NCBI GenBank assembly: GCA_020726505.1
Contig: JAHLEZ010000008.1
Coordinates: forward strand, 2,232,001 to 2,296,000
DNA: 64,000 nt
Reading direction: 5' to 3'
From: Leptodontidium sp. MPI-SDFR-AT-0119
Lineage: Eukaryota; Ascomycota; Leotiomycetes; Helotiales; Leptodontidiaceae
Part shown: positions 1 to 12,236 of the stretch, in pieces
Layout: each line of letters starts with the position of its first letter
Numbering within the stretch: the stretch's first letter is position 1
Made by a program: the position numbers and the translations under genes
The notes under the pieces: model-generated
Databases searched by the model: none
What the model was told of the DNA's origin: nothing
What the model saw: the letters and a program-made list of their open reading frames with translations, nothing else

Positions 1-368
1 CGCACCACTCGATAACCTTCTTGAGAACGGACTCGTTGACCTGCGCGCAGTTGTTAGTACTTTGAAATTCAAAGGTGAGGTCCAGTTCGAGGGGGGCTGT
101 AGAACGGAAAAGGTGAGCTTACGTTGGGGATTGGCACATCGGTGTTCAAGGCACTGTCTCCAAGATCCTCCATCATGTTCTTGATCAACATGCTCTTCTC
201 AGCGACGGCCTTGTCTGCAGGTGGGAGTCAGTGGTGTTCCATTTCAATGTGCTTCGAGTGCGGCGCGGGGCGTGCGCGTGTTTGGGGTTGGAGGGGGAGG
301 GGTATCTTACCAACTTTGATGGCGACGCCATCGTTGCTGATCAAGGTGATCTGAATGTTCTCGGACAT
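1..368 (-). CDS. SKP1: SKP1, SCF ubiquitin-ligase adaptor (5' part, cut by window edge)
   Basis: Skp1 bridges cullin-1 and F-box proteins in SCF ubiquitin ligases and also acts at the kinetochore. Only the first 63 residues are in the window. Three exons are visible on the minus strand: 368-311, 214-123 and 40-1, with GT..AG introns in phase 1 and phase 0. The joined reading frame starts [20 protein letters not shown], continues with [14 protein letters not shown] and [22 protein letters not shown] sequence, and is the classic Skp1 POZ-fold N-terminus. The start codon is the only ATG that gives this N-terminus. The rest of the gene lies left of position 1. Identification is strong from family motifs. 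Two F-box genes elsewhere in the window encode potential partners, but no linkage of function is shown by the sequence. Confidence 0.93.
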
Positions 369-2359
369 CTTGAGTATGATGGTGTAGTGAGGATGAAGAA
401 AGTGTAGAGGGTATGTGTGCGTAGTAGTCTGATGGCTGACTGACTGAGATGGTCGGTCGTGACGATGTTGGGGCGTGGTGGTTGTCTTTTGTAGGCAGGA
501 CGAAGGCTCATGAACAGAGAACAGAGTTGGTTGGTGGGCCTTTGTAGGCGCGGCTTGACGATGATTGGAAGCTAGCGCCGTTGTAGCCTTGAGCTTAAAT
601 AGCCGAAGCACTCCGAATGCAACAGGAATCACCGATTTCCTTTGAGAGCTATTTCCGTCGGTGAACGGACCTGGCGCTGGGAGAAAGAAGACTAGGGAAG
701 CAAATTTACAGAGTGAATGAATAGGCAGCCATGCTTTTCTTTCTCTCTGTTCTGTTTGATTTTCTCTTTAATTTTCTCTTGGAGTCACCTCGCCGCTTGC
801 ATCCTTTCCCTGCATAGCTGAGTCACCTGGCTTTGTTGGCCAGGAAAGACAGTGAGCGACGAGATGCGGCCGCTTGGCTAGAAAAGTTTGGAAGGTTCGG
901 AACTCGCTCCAGCGCTTCCCCAGATCTTCTTTCAGGCGCGCGCGCGTCATCTTTGACTTTCGCATTTTTTAAGTAGTGACAGATAGATGTTCACTTTCGA
1001 ACCTGGGGGAAGATCAATTCAGTCACTGCATTGGACAATTAGAGTCAATCCGAGGGACAGAGTAACAGATAACATTCATTGTGACTTAGGAATGGAGGTG
1101 CAGGCAGTATTGACAGATTCCTTCCATTGTTGTTTACCTGGCCAAAGGCAAAGGCATGAAGGTAGACAAAGGAAGTGGCTGTAAGGACCCGCTGAAAGGA
1201 AGTAGGTACGACAGCCTTCAAATTTAAACTGTTGGGCATTCCTCCATCGCCAAGCCACTTTCTCTGATACTGTTTGATGGACCAGATCCACATACCTTAC
1301 CTAGGCATGGGGCCGTTGCAAGCCAATAGGTAAATTACCTCCGTGGGACTAACGTCAACGTGCCAACTCTCCCTACCAAACATCTACACATCTTACAACT
1401 TTTCTAACCTCTAAAAATTCTTGGCAATTGAAAGGCCAGAGCGCACATATGCAGCTCTTATCTTGATACCTCCGTCCCTATCCACAACCCCATCCGATCC
1501 AGCTTATCTTTAGAAATACTCCATGTGGATTCAAAGAGCTTGCATGAAGCCCGCAAGGCATCCGGAATGTCAAGCCACCGCCGGGCAGGCCAGGCCAGGC
1601 CAGGGCAGGCATCCGCAGCTTGGAAGAGATACGAGTAAAAGGCTGAGAGGACTAAGAGAAAAGTCCATCAGCTTTGTCAGCCTCAAAATTTCCACTTTTA
1701 TGCCAAATACAATTGATTGATTGGCCCGATCACACGTGATGGACCATTACCAGTTGAGTTGGCCTTTGTACGGGATTTGGGATGGGGATGGGAATGAGAA
1801 TGAAAATGGGTTTGGTGAATGAGGACTATGTCCTCGCTTATGCATTGAGGGTTATGTTCTGTGTTAAGTTTCAAGGCCAGGAGCTGACTGCTTGCTTCTA
1901 GTGGTTTCAGCGTCCAATTCATCCTCGCCAGAGGTCTAGGAGGGGAGATTGAGCCGGGGCGATTCAAGAATGTGGAGAGATGGTTGATAAACTGTGAGGA
2001 GACGGAGAGTTGGAAGAGGGCTGAAGAGGGCTGTTGAGAAGACCGGGCATCAACTTTGAGGATTGGGACCGGGTAAAGGGTTTGTAAGATGGGTATCATG
2101 AGTTTATCTTTATGCAAATCGATGATTATATCATGTATCCATTGCCGTGCATTATCATGGTTCCCATAGAAAGGAAGCATTTCGCAACATCGATGACAGT
2201 TTTGGGAAGGAAGTGGTGTAGGTCACATGAGCTGCACTCTTCTGCAGCTGTTCGGATATACCAAGTTCAGCTCGAATGTAACTCATACATCCTTCAACAC
2301 ACCTTCTATCATGATGCTCTTCGATTTCACTTCCTATTCACATCACCCATAGAATCACA
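369..2359. other. Intergenic, SKP1 to F-box gene
   Basis: Divergent upstream regions of SKP1 and the F-box gene. The sequence holds short GGCCA-type tandem repeats near 1585-1610 and pyrimidine-rich stretches. I see no supported gene: a 160-aa minus-strand open frame at 1698-2180 has low-complexity composition and no recognisable domain. Confidence 0.5.
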
Positions 2360-3995
2360 ATGTCTCTAAGCGTATTATCCAACGAAATCATCTCCGAGAT
2401 CATCAACTGCTTAGACGGATCACTCACGAGCATCTCACTGTGTTCCAGGCAGCTACACAGCATTACCGAACCAATTTTATACTCAAACATCCATCTGAAC
2501 TATCCAAAATCTTATACGAACTTCATAAGAACGGTTATAGCGAAGCCGTACTTGGTCAAGCATGTGAGGCATTTCCGGACCAAAGGCAAGTTCAGTCATT
2601 TTATAAACGAGGCTCAGCAACTCCTTCGAGATAAGAATAGAGGTGTTCCCCAAACCCGAAGAATTTCAAGACTTAAACTTGAGCTGATTTTTGATTCGTT
2701 TTGTTTTTGTTCAAGGCCATCCATATGGCTGGGACTACGATCTCTCCTTCCTGACAACTGAAGATCGGAAATGGGTGCGCAGCCAGCTGCCAAATTCCCT
2801 GCATGGAAAGGCAGCGTGTGAGAAGTGGTTCAAGAAGATGTTCTTCACGCCCAACGTAAACTGGGTTGAAGTGCCAATGTACTGGGACGCCATAACCGCA
2901 TTCCTCCTCACGCTCTTTTCTCCCACACTTCAAACCATCTGGATGGACTCCTACGGATGGAATCTCCACCACCACCCCTACATCGAATACACCTACATGG
3001 ACATGGTCTTGAAAGCCTCAAAACCTAACGGAGGAGGACCATTCCATCGATTGAAGGAAGTCACTATCATGCCATCGACAAGACTACCAGTACACCTCAT
3101 CATCTCATACCTACAAGTCCCATCCGTCACGAAGTTCAAAGCCTCAGAACTCAGACTCACCCGCGAGCCACTTAAACCAGCTCTTCATACTACCGATTTG
3201 ACGCTGACGGGTTGTTGTTTGGTGGGGAATGAGTTGATGTCGTTTCTGCTGTGCTTTCGTTCGCTGAGACGGTTGACGTATCACCATGCTGCTCCGAGAC
3301 TTTCGATGTTGGTGGCGTCGCATTTAAAAAGGGGACTGGCGAATTTGAAGGCTACTCTTGAAGAACTCATCTTAATCCAGGAACCTGGCGATAATGATAG
3401 ATGGTCAGGAGATGAAAACTCCTCGAACAGTGATGAAAGTGGAATGACTAGTGGTGGTGGTGGTGGTGGCAGTGAACCGTTTAAACACTATGTCTTGGGA
3501 TCGCTGCAGCCATTTGAGAAGTTGAAGTGAGTCTCTTACCACCCCCGAAGTGAAAAATTACATGAGTCCAGACAGCTGAGTTGACTTGAAAGCAGAACCC
3601 TACACATTGAAAGCACATTCCTCCTACCCATAGACTCACAGAGACGTCCTCCTGAAACCCCATATATCTACACCGACGAAGACTGCCTCGCTTTAGCCGA
3701 GAGTTTCCCACCCAGATTACAACACCTAACGCTCAACATCTCTCCCTCGATGTACAGCGACCTGTCAGAAGTTCTCTCAAAGGGAATGGTCATGTCTCAC
3801 ACGCCTAGTCTGAGAACTTTCCATCTATCTTTCAGACATAGCTTTACCCTGAAGATGAAGCGACTTAAGACGTTGGTTGGCCAGTTAGAGAAGCTGAGGG
3901 AAACACTAGGAGAGAAGGGAATTGGTGTGACTTGGAATTGTATGTGTGGACCGCCGACGCCTTTTAGATGTTACGATGATATGAGGAAGTTATAG
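2360..3995 (+). CDS. F-box protein (F-box/leucine-rich-like), copy 1
   Basis: Predicted substrate receptor of an SCF ubiquitin ligase. Three exons: 2360-2642, 2716-3526 and 3596-3995, giving about 497 residues. The N-terminus (SLSVLSNEIISEIINCL, then LCSRQLH and EPILYSNIHL) has F-box spacing: two hydrophobic helices followed by a third. The middle holds LHGKAACEKWFKKMFF, shared in outline with the second F-box gene at 33.7 kb (LFGKEHCEQWYEAIF). The C-terminal part contains leucine-rich helical stretches such as LQHLTLNIS and SLRTFHLSF. Intron 2 is canonical (GTGAGT..CAG). Intron 1 uses a weak GTGTTC donor but restores the frame exactly, so this junction is the least certain part. A Gly/Asp/Ser-rich loop near residue 350-370 is low complexity. 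The substrate cannot be read from sequence. Confidence 0.72.
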
Positions 3996-4515
3996 CGAGA
4001 ATTTTTCGGCGATGACTATGGTTTCTATCTGAGAGAAATGGTACAGTAGTCTCGCTTGGAACACTTGGGTTGCTTTAACGCTTGATCCCGAGAAGGAGGA
4101 GATGCTGAATAGCTTTGTCATTTCATCCACACTCCTTGAATCTATCTAAACCCATAGATACTGCCACTCAAGGCAAACTTCTGTAATCTTCGCTCAATCC
4201 ATGATGCTACCAATTGATCTTATTCCCGGTACACTTGCACATGAAGCCTACCGGGGAAGCCTAAGCCGTGCCGAGCGAAAGGGGTAGAGGGGGCCGAGGA
4301 TATCGGCTAAAGATCCCCCGCACTAAACTACCCCGGATTTAACAGCTATCTTCACGCTTACATCTACTCTACTTCAACCTTATGACAACTCCTATACTCA
4401 CTGATCTGTTCCAATCTCATTATACCATTATAATATTGGTGGCTTCCTTTAATCATTGCTTGATCTCTTCATCAATTTCACATTGCCAGAATTATATCAA
4501 CCCCGCATCGCCACC
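3996..4515. other. Intergenic, promoter region of acyl-CoA dehydrogenase
   Basis: Between the F-box stop and the next start codon. No gene is supported. The final 20 bases give a strong Kozak context (GCCACCATG) for the downstream gene. Confidence 0.5.
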
Positions 4516-5962
4516 ATGTCGAAATCAGTTCCCGTCCCGTTCAGCGATCCACCATATCTGATGGGTCTCCCTTCAGCGTACTACAACGAATCGCACAGAA
4601 AATGGCAAAAGACCTGCCGAGCACTGGCCGAAAAGCTCATCGTTCCATATATCAGCGAATGGGAAACAGCTGGCGATGTCCCAAGTACGTCCACACCCCT
4701 GTTCCTTATCAAAGAAACATCTAATAACACTTACCAGCGGATCTCTACTCCAAATTCACCGAAGCCAATTTCTTGATCCCCAACCTCTCAGCTCCCTTGC
4801 CCGTCAAATGGCTCAAGAAGCTAGGCATCCACGAACTTCCAGGCGGTTTGAAGGTTGAAGATTTTGACTATCTTCACACCCTCATCTACGTCGACGAGCT
4901 AGCTCGTTCAGGATCTCTTGGTCCCTCGGGAGCCGTCACTGTAGGAATGGCATTCGGTCTCCCCCCAATCCTCAAATTCGGCTCTCCAGCATTGCAAGAG
5001 AAATTCCTCCCTGAGCTCCTCACGGGAAAGAAGAGGATTTGCATCGCTGTCACTGAACCTAGCGCTGGAAGCGACGTCGCTAATATCGCTACCACGGCGA
5101 CGAAAACCAAGGATGGGAAACACTACATCGTTAATGGAACGAAGAAGTGGATCACGAATGGAATCTGGTCCCATTATGCTAGTATGGCCGTTCGCACTGG
5201 TGGTGAAGGTGCAGCGGGACTTTCCATGCTCGTTGTCCCGCTCCTGGATACACCAGGCGTGAACATGCGCCGTATCAAGATCGGCGGCCAACATACTTCC
5301 GGAACGACATTCATTGAACTCGATGATGTGAAAGTTCCCGTTGAGAATCTGATTGGTCAGGAGGGTCAGGGCATGAAATTCATCATGCAGAACTTCAACC
5401 ATGAGAGACTCACGATCTCGATATCGGTGAATAGGATCTCGAGAGTGGCGCTGAGTGATGCTTTTGATTATTGTATGAAGAGAGAGGCGTTTGGGAAGAC
5501 GTTGATGGACCAGCCGGTTGTTAGACATAGATTGGCGAAGTGCGGTGCTGATCTGGAGGCGCATTGGGCTTGGATTGAACAGTATACGTATTGCATGACG
5601 AAGATGAGCGAGGCGGATGCGAACAGAGAACTTGGTGGGTTGACTGCGCTGGCCAAGGCACAGGCTGGTAGAGTGCTAGAATTGGTTGCCAGTACAGCTG
5701 TCTTGCTGCACGGTGGAAATGGGTACACGAAAGGGGGACAAGGAGAGGTTGCTGAGAGTAAGTTGCCACCGTAAAACGCCTTTGATGCGGCGCTGACTTT
5801 GAGACAGGAATTTTCCGTGAGATCCCGGGTGCTAGGATTCCTGGTGGTAGTGAAGATGTGATGCTGGATTTAGCGGTTAGACAGCTTGTTAAGAATTTCC
5901 AGAAGAAGAAGAAAGACTTGGAGGCGGAGATGGAGAGGCCAGGCGGATCTTCGAAACTGTAG
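4516..5962 (+). CDS. Acyl-CoA dehydrogenase family flavoprotein
   Basis: Probable FAD-dependent acyl-CoA dehydrogenase, oxidising an acyl-CoA to the enoyl-CoA. Three exons, 4516-4684, 4738-5757 and 5808-5962, encode 447 residues, the usual length of the family. The start is an ATG in GCCACC context; an upstream in-frame ATG at 4456 is less likely. Visible motifs are the FAD/substrate signature CIAVTEPSAGSDVANI with KKWITNG after it, NHERLTISI, the AFGK.L.DQPVVRHRLA helix and the C-terminal HGGNGYTKGGQGEVAERIF and GGSEDVMLDLAVRQL. The last exon begins inside the AERIFREIP block, which confirms the 50-nt second intron. There is no N-terminal mitochondrial presequence of obvious type and no peroxisomal SKL end (it ends SSKL, which is close to a PTS1-type SKL tripeptide and may in fact work as one). 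The acyl substrate is not predictable from sequence. Confidence 0.9.
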
Positions 5963-6939
5963 ACTGTAATGCAATGATACGTTTGTCGACTTTGGTGGCC
6001 GTTGTCTGATGTGATATTCATTGAACTTCGGGGGAGAATTGCCAGGAAGTGTGAAGAGAAGCCCGGAAAGGAATGTCATGAAGAATATGGGGAGCCCAGA
6101 GTGGTGTTGCAATCGGGCAAGTTGTATGTCCGTAGGATGTTCGGTGAGCCACCTCGCTTACTAGTAAAAATAAATATTGAATATCCCACTTCCTACGATG
6201 CGGTTTCTCCAGCTTGGCACATTCGCAACTACTTCCAGCAATTCATCCCCCGTTGCTCCTATCTCCTTCTCATTTCTCTAATCTAGCTTTCTAGTTTTTT
6301 ACAATGTGCTAACATCTCCTAGAAGCAGCAACTTCCCGTCATGGCAATCAGCTTTTCAGTAGCACATATCACTACGTTACTGCTTTTCCTTCTGAATCTT
6401 ATTCAGTATTTTTCAGACTCGACAAGTCATACTCGGATGCAATACATCATTGCAACCTTCTTACCACGGGATGGCTCTGCTTTGGCTATTTTTGGCCCAA
6501 CAAATACAGCAACGCCTATAAACTCTATCTGAATAGCTATGCGTAAGTCACGATTAACTAAAATATTGTCTTAGCCACGACAGTAAGTACACACGATGTT
6601 ATCTTTAAGAACTTTCGTCTTAGAGGACTTTGTTCTACGTCAATCAGATTCGGTGTCATAGAACGAGTCCACGGGCCAAGGAGAAGTCTGTCTTATTTAG
6701 TTCTACGTAACTGCCTTTTAAGAGGGTACCTAAAGATGCTAAACCGCTTACACATTGAGGCGGCCGCCCACTTCAACTCGTTCCAGATCGCCACCTACGG
6801 CAACGCAATATGATTTCAATCCCTAAGATGTGACCTCACCTAGTCGTGCTCTTCATCCGAAAGGCTTCACACCAGAAAATTGATATGATCATCGCATGAC
6901 CCCCTCTCTCTAACTGCTTCCTTGGCTAGAGAAGTGCTC
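5963..6939. other. Intergenic between convergent ACAD and GH79 genes
   Basis: Shared 3' region of two convergent genes. Only short frames without domain signals; I see no supported gene or repeat. Confidence 0.5.
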
Positions 6940-8708
6940 TCAAAAAGTGTCATCAAAAGTAACAAGCGCAATCGATGATGCCGGCAACTCAAACACTCCG
7001 CCTACAACAGCTTCTTTCACCACATCACCCTCAGGCCGTCCGGAAATAGTTTCAAAGCTCTGCCCAGCCCAGGTTCTACACAGCCAGTCAGAAATTTGTT
7101 CCTATCCATACAGAAATCAAAAACTCACACTCCAGTAAACGAAGTTGTCATGTTCGAATCTAGCCTTTTAATCGTCGCAGGTCTGCGCTCATCCCACCCT
7201 CTCAGACTAACCCGCAAGCTAGACTTCACACCGTTCCCCAAATACACTGCAGAATTCAAAACAACCATCCTTTTCAGCCGCCCATCTTCCCATATCCCAT
7301 ACGCAGTGAGCGTCAGATTCGTCGTTGCGATTTCAGCGATCTCTGCACGGTTGGACGTGCCGATAGCTTCGTTCACGATGAGCAAGGCATGATAGGATGG
7401 CAAGATGTGTGGGTTCGTTATGTTGAGCCCGTCGTCGGACCCGGACACTGGCTGGAGGGTATTGTAGCGAAAGCCGAGGCCGTGGTGGAAGTGCACTCGC
7501 TCGATGCCGATTGAGGCAGCGAGGAGGAGCCAGTCGGTCATCCAAACGGCGGCTTCGACGGTATTGCTTAGGCCTGGTTGGCCGTGACTGTGGACTAAAG
7601 TCAGTTCAAATCTGGGAGACAACGCTGGAACGTCACTTACTTCCCGTAGGAGTTTGTTTCACCCTTGTAATGTGTTAGTGACACTCGCTTAGTGATATTC
7701 AGATTGTATACGCACCAGAACGTATTTCAAACCCATTGATCTAACAGCTGCTATCCCATCCGTTCTTAGCGTCATATTTGCTCTCACCGACAACTTATCC
7801 ATCAAATCCCCGGGGTTAACAACACGACGAGGATCGAAGCCGCCAGAATACGCATGTCCCGCAAACTGCGAAGTCATCGACCGCACAGAAGCTTTATCTA
7901 AAATGCCAGCCTGGAGCATCCCTTGTGGAGCCCACTCCGGTCCCATAAACCCCGTAAAAGCGCCGGTAGAGAAAGTAGGTTGACGAGAGTGAGATTCCGA
8001 ATTCCCAAATTTGATCTCTCGGCTAACCGCTTCAGCGAACTCGACCCATGTCGCCGAGTAGTTCGCCACATTCCATGACGGACCATACGGGCCCTGAACA
8101 CCAAAACGAGTAGGGCCGTAGAAGTCAGGCTCGTTTCCAATCTCGACATTGACGAGCTTGACATTCTTCGTTAAGTTCGCACGGGACCCTTGGAACGTGT
8201 CGGCTAGTAGCCGCGCCTGAGCCACCGTCTCCGTCTTATTTAGAGACCGAAGATTGAGCCCCCACATGAAAGATGTACCAGCTGGTAGATTACCGGACAA
8301 GGCATAGAAGTCGCGACCGATGGAAACGCGAGTTGCTTCTGGGTTGGGGACGTTCACTGTTGGTGGAGGGAAGTCGGACTTAAGAACTGGAACGGAGAGG
8401 TCAATTGAACCGCGATCTTGACTGTTCGCTCCAACGCGGAGGCAGGGCATATGTCCCGTTCTTTCGCCTAGGTTTTTAAGAAGTTGATTAAAATATTCGT
8501 TAGGCTTGCCGATCTCCTCGCCAGCAAAGTCGAGCCATCGGTCCATCTCGATGCTGAAACCTGCAAGCTGAGGGGAGAGGGGCTCTGTCCATGCTGGAAT
8601 TCGAGTTGGAAGTTGTAAAGTGATGTTCGTGATGGAAGGGGTGGCCGTTGCTGTTATCCCGACTGACAAGACTGCCCCCAGCAGGCTAAAACAAATTTTG
8701 ACGCCCAT
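6940..8708 (-). CDS. GH79 family glycoside hydrolase (beta-glucuronidase-like), secreted
   Basis: Predicted extracellular glycosidase removing glucuronic-acid type residues from glycans such as arabinogalactan. Four exons, 8708-7716, 7663-7641, 7587-7129 and 7075-6940, give 536 residues. Residues 1 to about 22 form a signal peptide (ICFSLLGAVLSVGITATA). The acid/base glutamate sits in NVEIGNEPDFYG (about E193). The nucleophile sits in GETNSYG (about E333), encoded by the tiny 23-nt exon 2. After that come GLSNTVEAAVWMTDW and a beta-sandwich C-terminal domain ending VFELPASSIALVTFDD, which matches the GH79 C-terminal domain. Several N-glycosylation sequons are present. The last two junctions are fixed by frame and by domain continuity. 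An inverted-repeat element lies 89-250 bp upstream of the start codon. Substrate specificity beyond the family is inference. Confidence 0.9.
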
Positions 8709-8796
8709 ACTTGAGTTGATATTCTGTTTTGTTCGATTCGCTTAAAAGGCGATGGTGGGTTGGGACGAAGGGCAGGCGACGAACCTTATGCTATTT

Positions 8797-8958
8797 GTAC
8801 GGAAGGGGTCTCAGCAAATCAAGCACACTTCGTTGCAAGGCGGTAAAAATTAGGCCAATCAGAATCATATAATGCCAGCAATTGTCCTACAAAATTCCAC
8901 TTCAAGTGCGGGAGAACCGGGGTTGGTGTGCTTGATTTGCTGAGACCCCCTTCGGTAC
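8797..8958. repeat. Small element with ~32-bp terminal inverted repeats (MITE-like)
   Basis: The left arm (8797-8828) and right arm (8926-8958) are near-perfect inverted copies sharing the core GGTCTCAGCAAATCAAGCAC, separated by about 97 bp with no coding capacity. The arms differ by one inserted G and a base or so near the outer ends. This is the architecture of a miniature inverted-repeat transposable element or a strong cruciform. No clear target-site duplication is evident to me, so the transposon reading is inference. It lies in the upstream region of the GH79 gene. Confidence 0.7.
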
Positions 8959-11900
8959 TTCTTACAGCGATAGGAAATGACCCGCATCAAAAATCCTAAG
9001 GTTCAGTCAATAGCCGGTTTCCCTTATCGGTACGAGTACCTTCCTTTTCGAAGGCTTGTTCAGGCCGCCTTGCATGAGTTGAGAACAGACGAAGCCATCG
9101 CAATTGGACTAACTCCCATGTCCTACCCCGCGTGCCCCATACTTTACAACCCCGTTTCTGCAAGTTTGGCCGTCATCACTCGCTTACAAGTACGAAATAC
9201 GCCGGTACGAGAAAATGCAGAATGGGGCACAGGTGCATCGGTAACCGGATAATCGCGCGGGGATTGAAGGAATATGAATTCTACTCAGCTGAAAGCCAAG
9301 GTCGGAATCCCAGAAAGTTGGTCATCTACACCTCTTATAATTCTCCACATGCTATGAGTGGCTGGGAGGAAGCTTACGGACAATCGATATCATCCTACCT
9401 GTACTATATCCCCCTTCTACCCCCCCACGAATAATGTTATTCAGTGGATATACTTCGTATTAAGGGTTGTCGTACAAGGTCTCATGATAGCTAGTATACT
9501 ATTTTCCTACTGCGCTTCCCAGAACATGACCGATGTTTATCTTGCAGATGCAGGACGCAAATTGGAGTGGGGTTGAAGCTCTGGTTCAGGGACAGCGGGT
9601 AATTGTCCCAATGCAGTTAATCAATAAATACACTGATTGCACTCGCTTACCGCACAATCATTGTAAGCGGAAAGTTCTATGGGAGAGGGCAATTGTAACG
9701 AGATCGTCCCATGAATCCGCTCAGCCTCTCCTGCAAACTACATGTAAAGCCTGTCGAATACTCTTCTTAACTCTGCGACGGGCTTTCCAGACTCGCAGGT
9801 GACGGTTTTGGCAGTGTCTATTTTTTTTTTTTGTATCCTAATTCAAGAGCCGTTGTGCGCGCTGCCGAGGAGTAGTTTGCGATAGAGTTGAAACGCTATG
9901 TGTGCTTCTTTGACCTAAGAATTGCCCCAGCGGCGGCCCTTGATTTCGCTAGCCAACCGTATTCTCCTGGTCTCGAATGTGCGTCTGCGTTTGGTAGGCT
10001 GTTAAAATCGTGGTGGAGTTTATTTTTGATAGCTAGTCATGTTAAACTAATTATTCTCGAATCCCAATTCTAAGCGAGGATGCTTCACAAATGAGGATTA
10101 TACAGTGTCACATTAACAGATGGCTGTTACTATATTTTTACCAAGACCAACCATCAGCGGTTCTACCAGCCGGAGGAAGCGAGGCTTCAGTCCGTTGGTC
10201 GCTATGCTCTCAGGATGGCGTTTTGGAAGTCATACCAGGGAGAATCTGAATACAGTGAATACTATCGCTTCGGTGCGAGCCTCGCCATGAGCGGAAGAAG
10301 AGTTGCTAGAAGTACGGCAGTGATGCACCCGACGACTTTCTACTTGTAAGAGCACATCAAGTCTCACATGCAAATCAGCGTGGACGACCTGCCTTAGATC
10401 ATGAAAGTGAAAAAGTACTGGGATTTATTTACTCTTACACTATTTGGTAATGCAGGTGCATGCTACAAATCAGGCGAGCCGGCTTGTCTTGTTCGCTATC
10501 CAGTTTTCCCCTACTATATCGATCGTTAAAATTACCCATATGAATATTACAATATCATTGCAAGTACCTCCATTTACACAGTATATCCTCTGTAGATCAG
10601 TAACTTTATTAGGCTGTATTGCGAGGGCACGAACGATATATGGAAAATAAATCAGTCAGACTCGAAGTCGTGAAAGTCAAGCCCGGGCTCACTCAGTGAC
10701 ATCTCTTCATCAGCACTCCCACTATATCCTTCTGATTCTTCGTTTAAATCATCTTCCTACATATACGAAAAGTAAACATCCACTGGGTATGGCATTCCTT
10801 GAAGCTTTGGGATTATTCTGTGCCACTCCGCTACAACACCCCGGATTTTGTCCCACTACATTAAGCGCCGTGGATCCCCAAAGGATATTTCTACGAAGTG
10901 CATATTCTCTAACTATTTAAAAGGATAAACTTCTGTCAACAGCGTGAGAGAGAGACATAATCTAGCCCGAGGCACCGCTAGAACGGTCAGTTACGAGCAG
11001 TAACGTGCGAGGTCTTAAAGAATAACATCGTCCATACGGAACCCCATATCAAGTTCAAAGTGCCCCAGACGAGGTCAGGCACACAATAGACCTATACACA
11101 GGTTTTCTACTAGCTCCGGTTTCCCCCTAAAGCCTAGGTTCCTCACGCTAAACTTTTACAAAGGCGGGCAGTCACGGGCGATATTAAGGAGCGCTTCTGG
11201 GTCATCAAGCTCAAGGAAAGCGATGTAAAAAACCTGCAGATGTCGGCATTCCGTAATCTTTTGAATAGATTTCTGGCTAATAGTAGGGATCTCGGACACG
11301 AATCTTTGTAGACAAAGGATCTATATCGAGACTACTCAGTTGTACATGCGATCGCGAAGCACTGACAGTGAAAGTATATTCAGCAGATTTACTGGGACAA
11401 TCTTCGAAAGAACACAATCTGAATGCTATTGAATATGGATCCAAATGGACCATTCCCAGTGTTCATGACGACATCTCTGAAAAGGTCGTTGTAAACAAGG
11501 CAAAAAGTTGTAAGGCAGAAATTTTTTGTTTTCGTGGCGTAATTGAAAAGAGGGCTTTTGAGTAAGTCGAAGAAAGTAGAAACGAGTGACGTCGAAGTAC
11601 ATTCAAGTGGCGCCTGATGGAGACCAAGAACTTTTACATTAACAAAGCTTGGCATATATTCGGGCTGGGGTCGTATTTCTGTGGCCGAAACGGGAAACTT
11701 TTGCTCGGGATTCGTATGGCAGGCAGGCTCTGCAATTTCGCTCCTCGCTTATCCCCTTAGCTGCCACCAGAAACAGCCTCCTGAAGCCCCTAAGAAGCGA
11801 GAAATAGTGTATTGTTCGGGCTGTGGCACGCTATTCAATCACTAATGACCCCACAAAACCTTTTTTTGGCTTAGAGGCACGTAAGCGGTAGAAGGCAGCT

Positions 11901-12083
11901 GAGGGGATAAGTTAGAGGCGCAGACAGTGGCCAAGTATCGTGAGTACGACACACCTAAAGATTTTGAGTCAACAGGATTCTATTCCAGTAAGGCCCCTCT
12001 TTACCGTACTAACGGCACGTCACCGGCGGACCTCATTAAAACCTTAAAGTCTATTATTGGTAGGTTGTCCATCACAGAATGCA
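8959..12083. other. Long gene-poor interval
   Basis: About 3.1 kb with only short open frames on both strands and none with a recognisable domain. A T-run near 9821-9833 and moderately AT-rich tracts around 10.4-11.4 kb suggest old, decayed sequence. I could not identify any transposon protein remnant here. Confidence 0.5.
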
Positions 12084-12089
12084 TATAAG
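12084..12089 (+). promoter_or_regulatory. Candidate TATA box of carboxylesterase gene
   Basis: TATAAG in the context GCATATAAGG, about 150 bp upstream of the start codon. Position and pyrimidine-rich leader fit a fungal core promoter; assignment is by motif only. Confidence 0.45.
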
Positions 12090-12236
12090 GTAGGCGTATC
12101 AATGCTTTCCATTGTCTGAAATCGCCCTCGTCTCTTCAACACCAACATCGTTGGGTTATCTGTCCCCTATCAATTTTCGTTCCGCTACCTAGTCAATTAT
12201 ATCTCGAGACCACCAACTTTCTCCAATCTACGTAGT

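Noticed and set aside
1698..2180. 160-aa minus-strand open frame upstream of F-box gene 1
   Set aside because: His/Ser-rich low-complexity composition, no domain, no splice context; likely chance.
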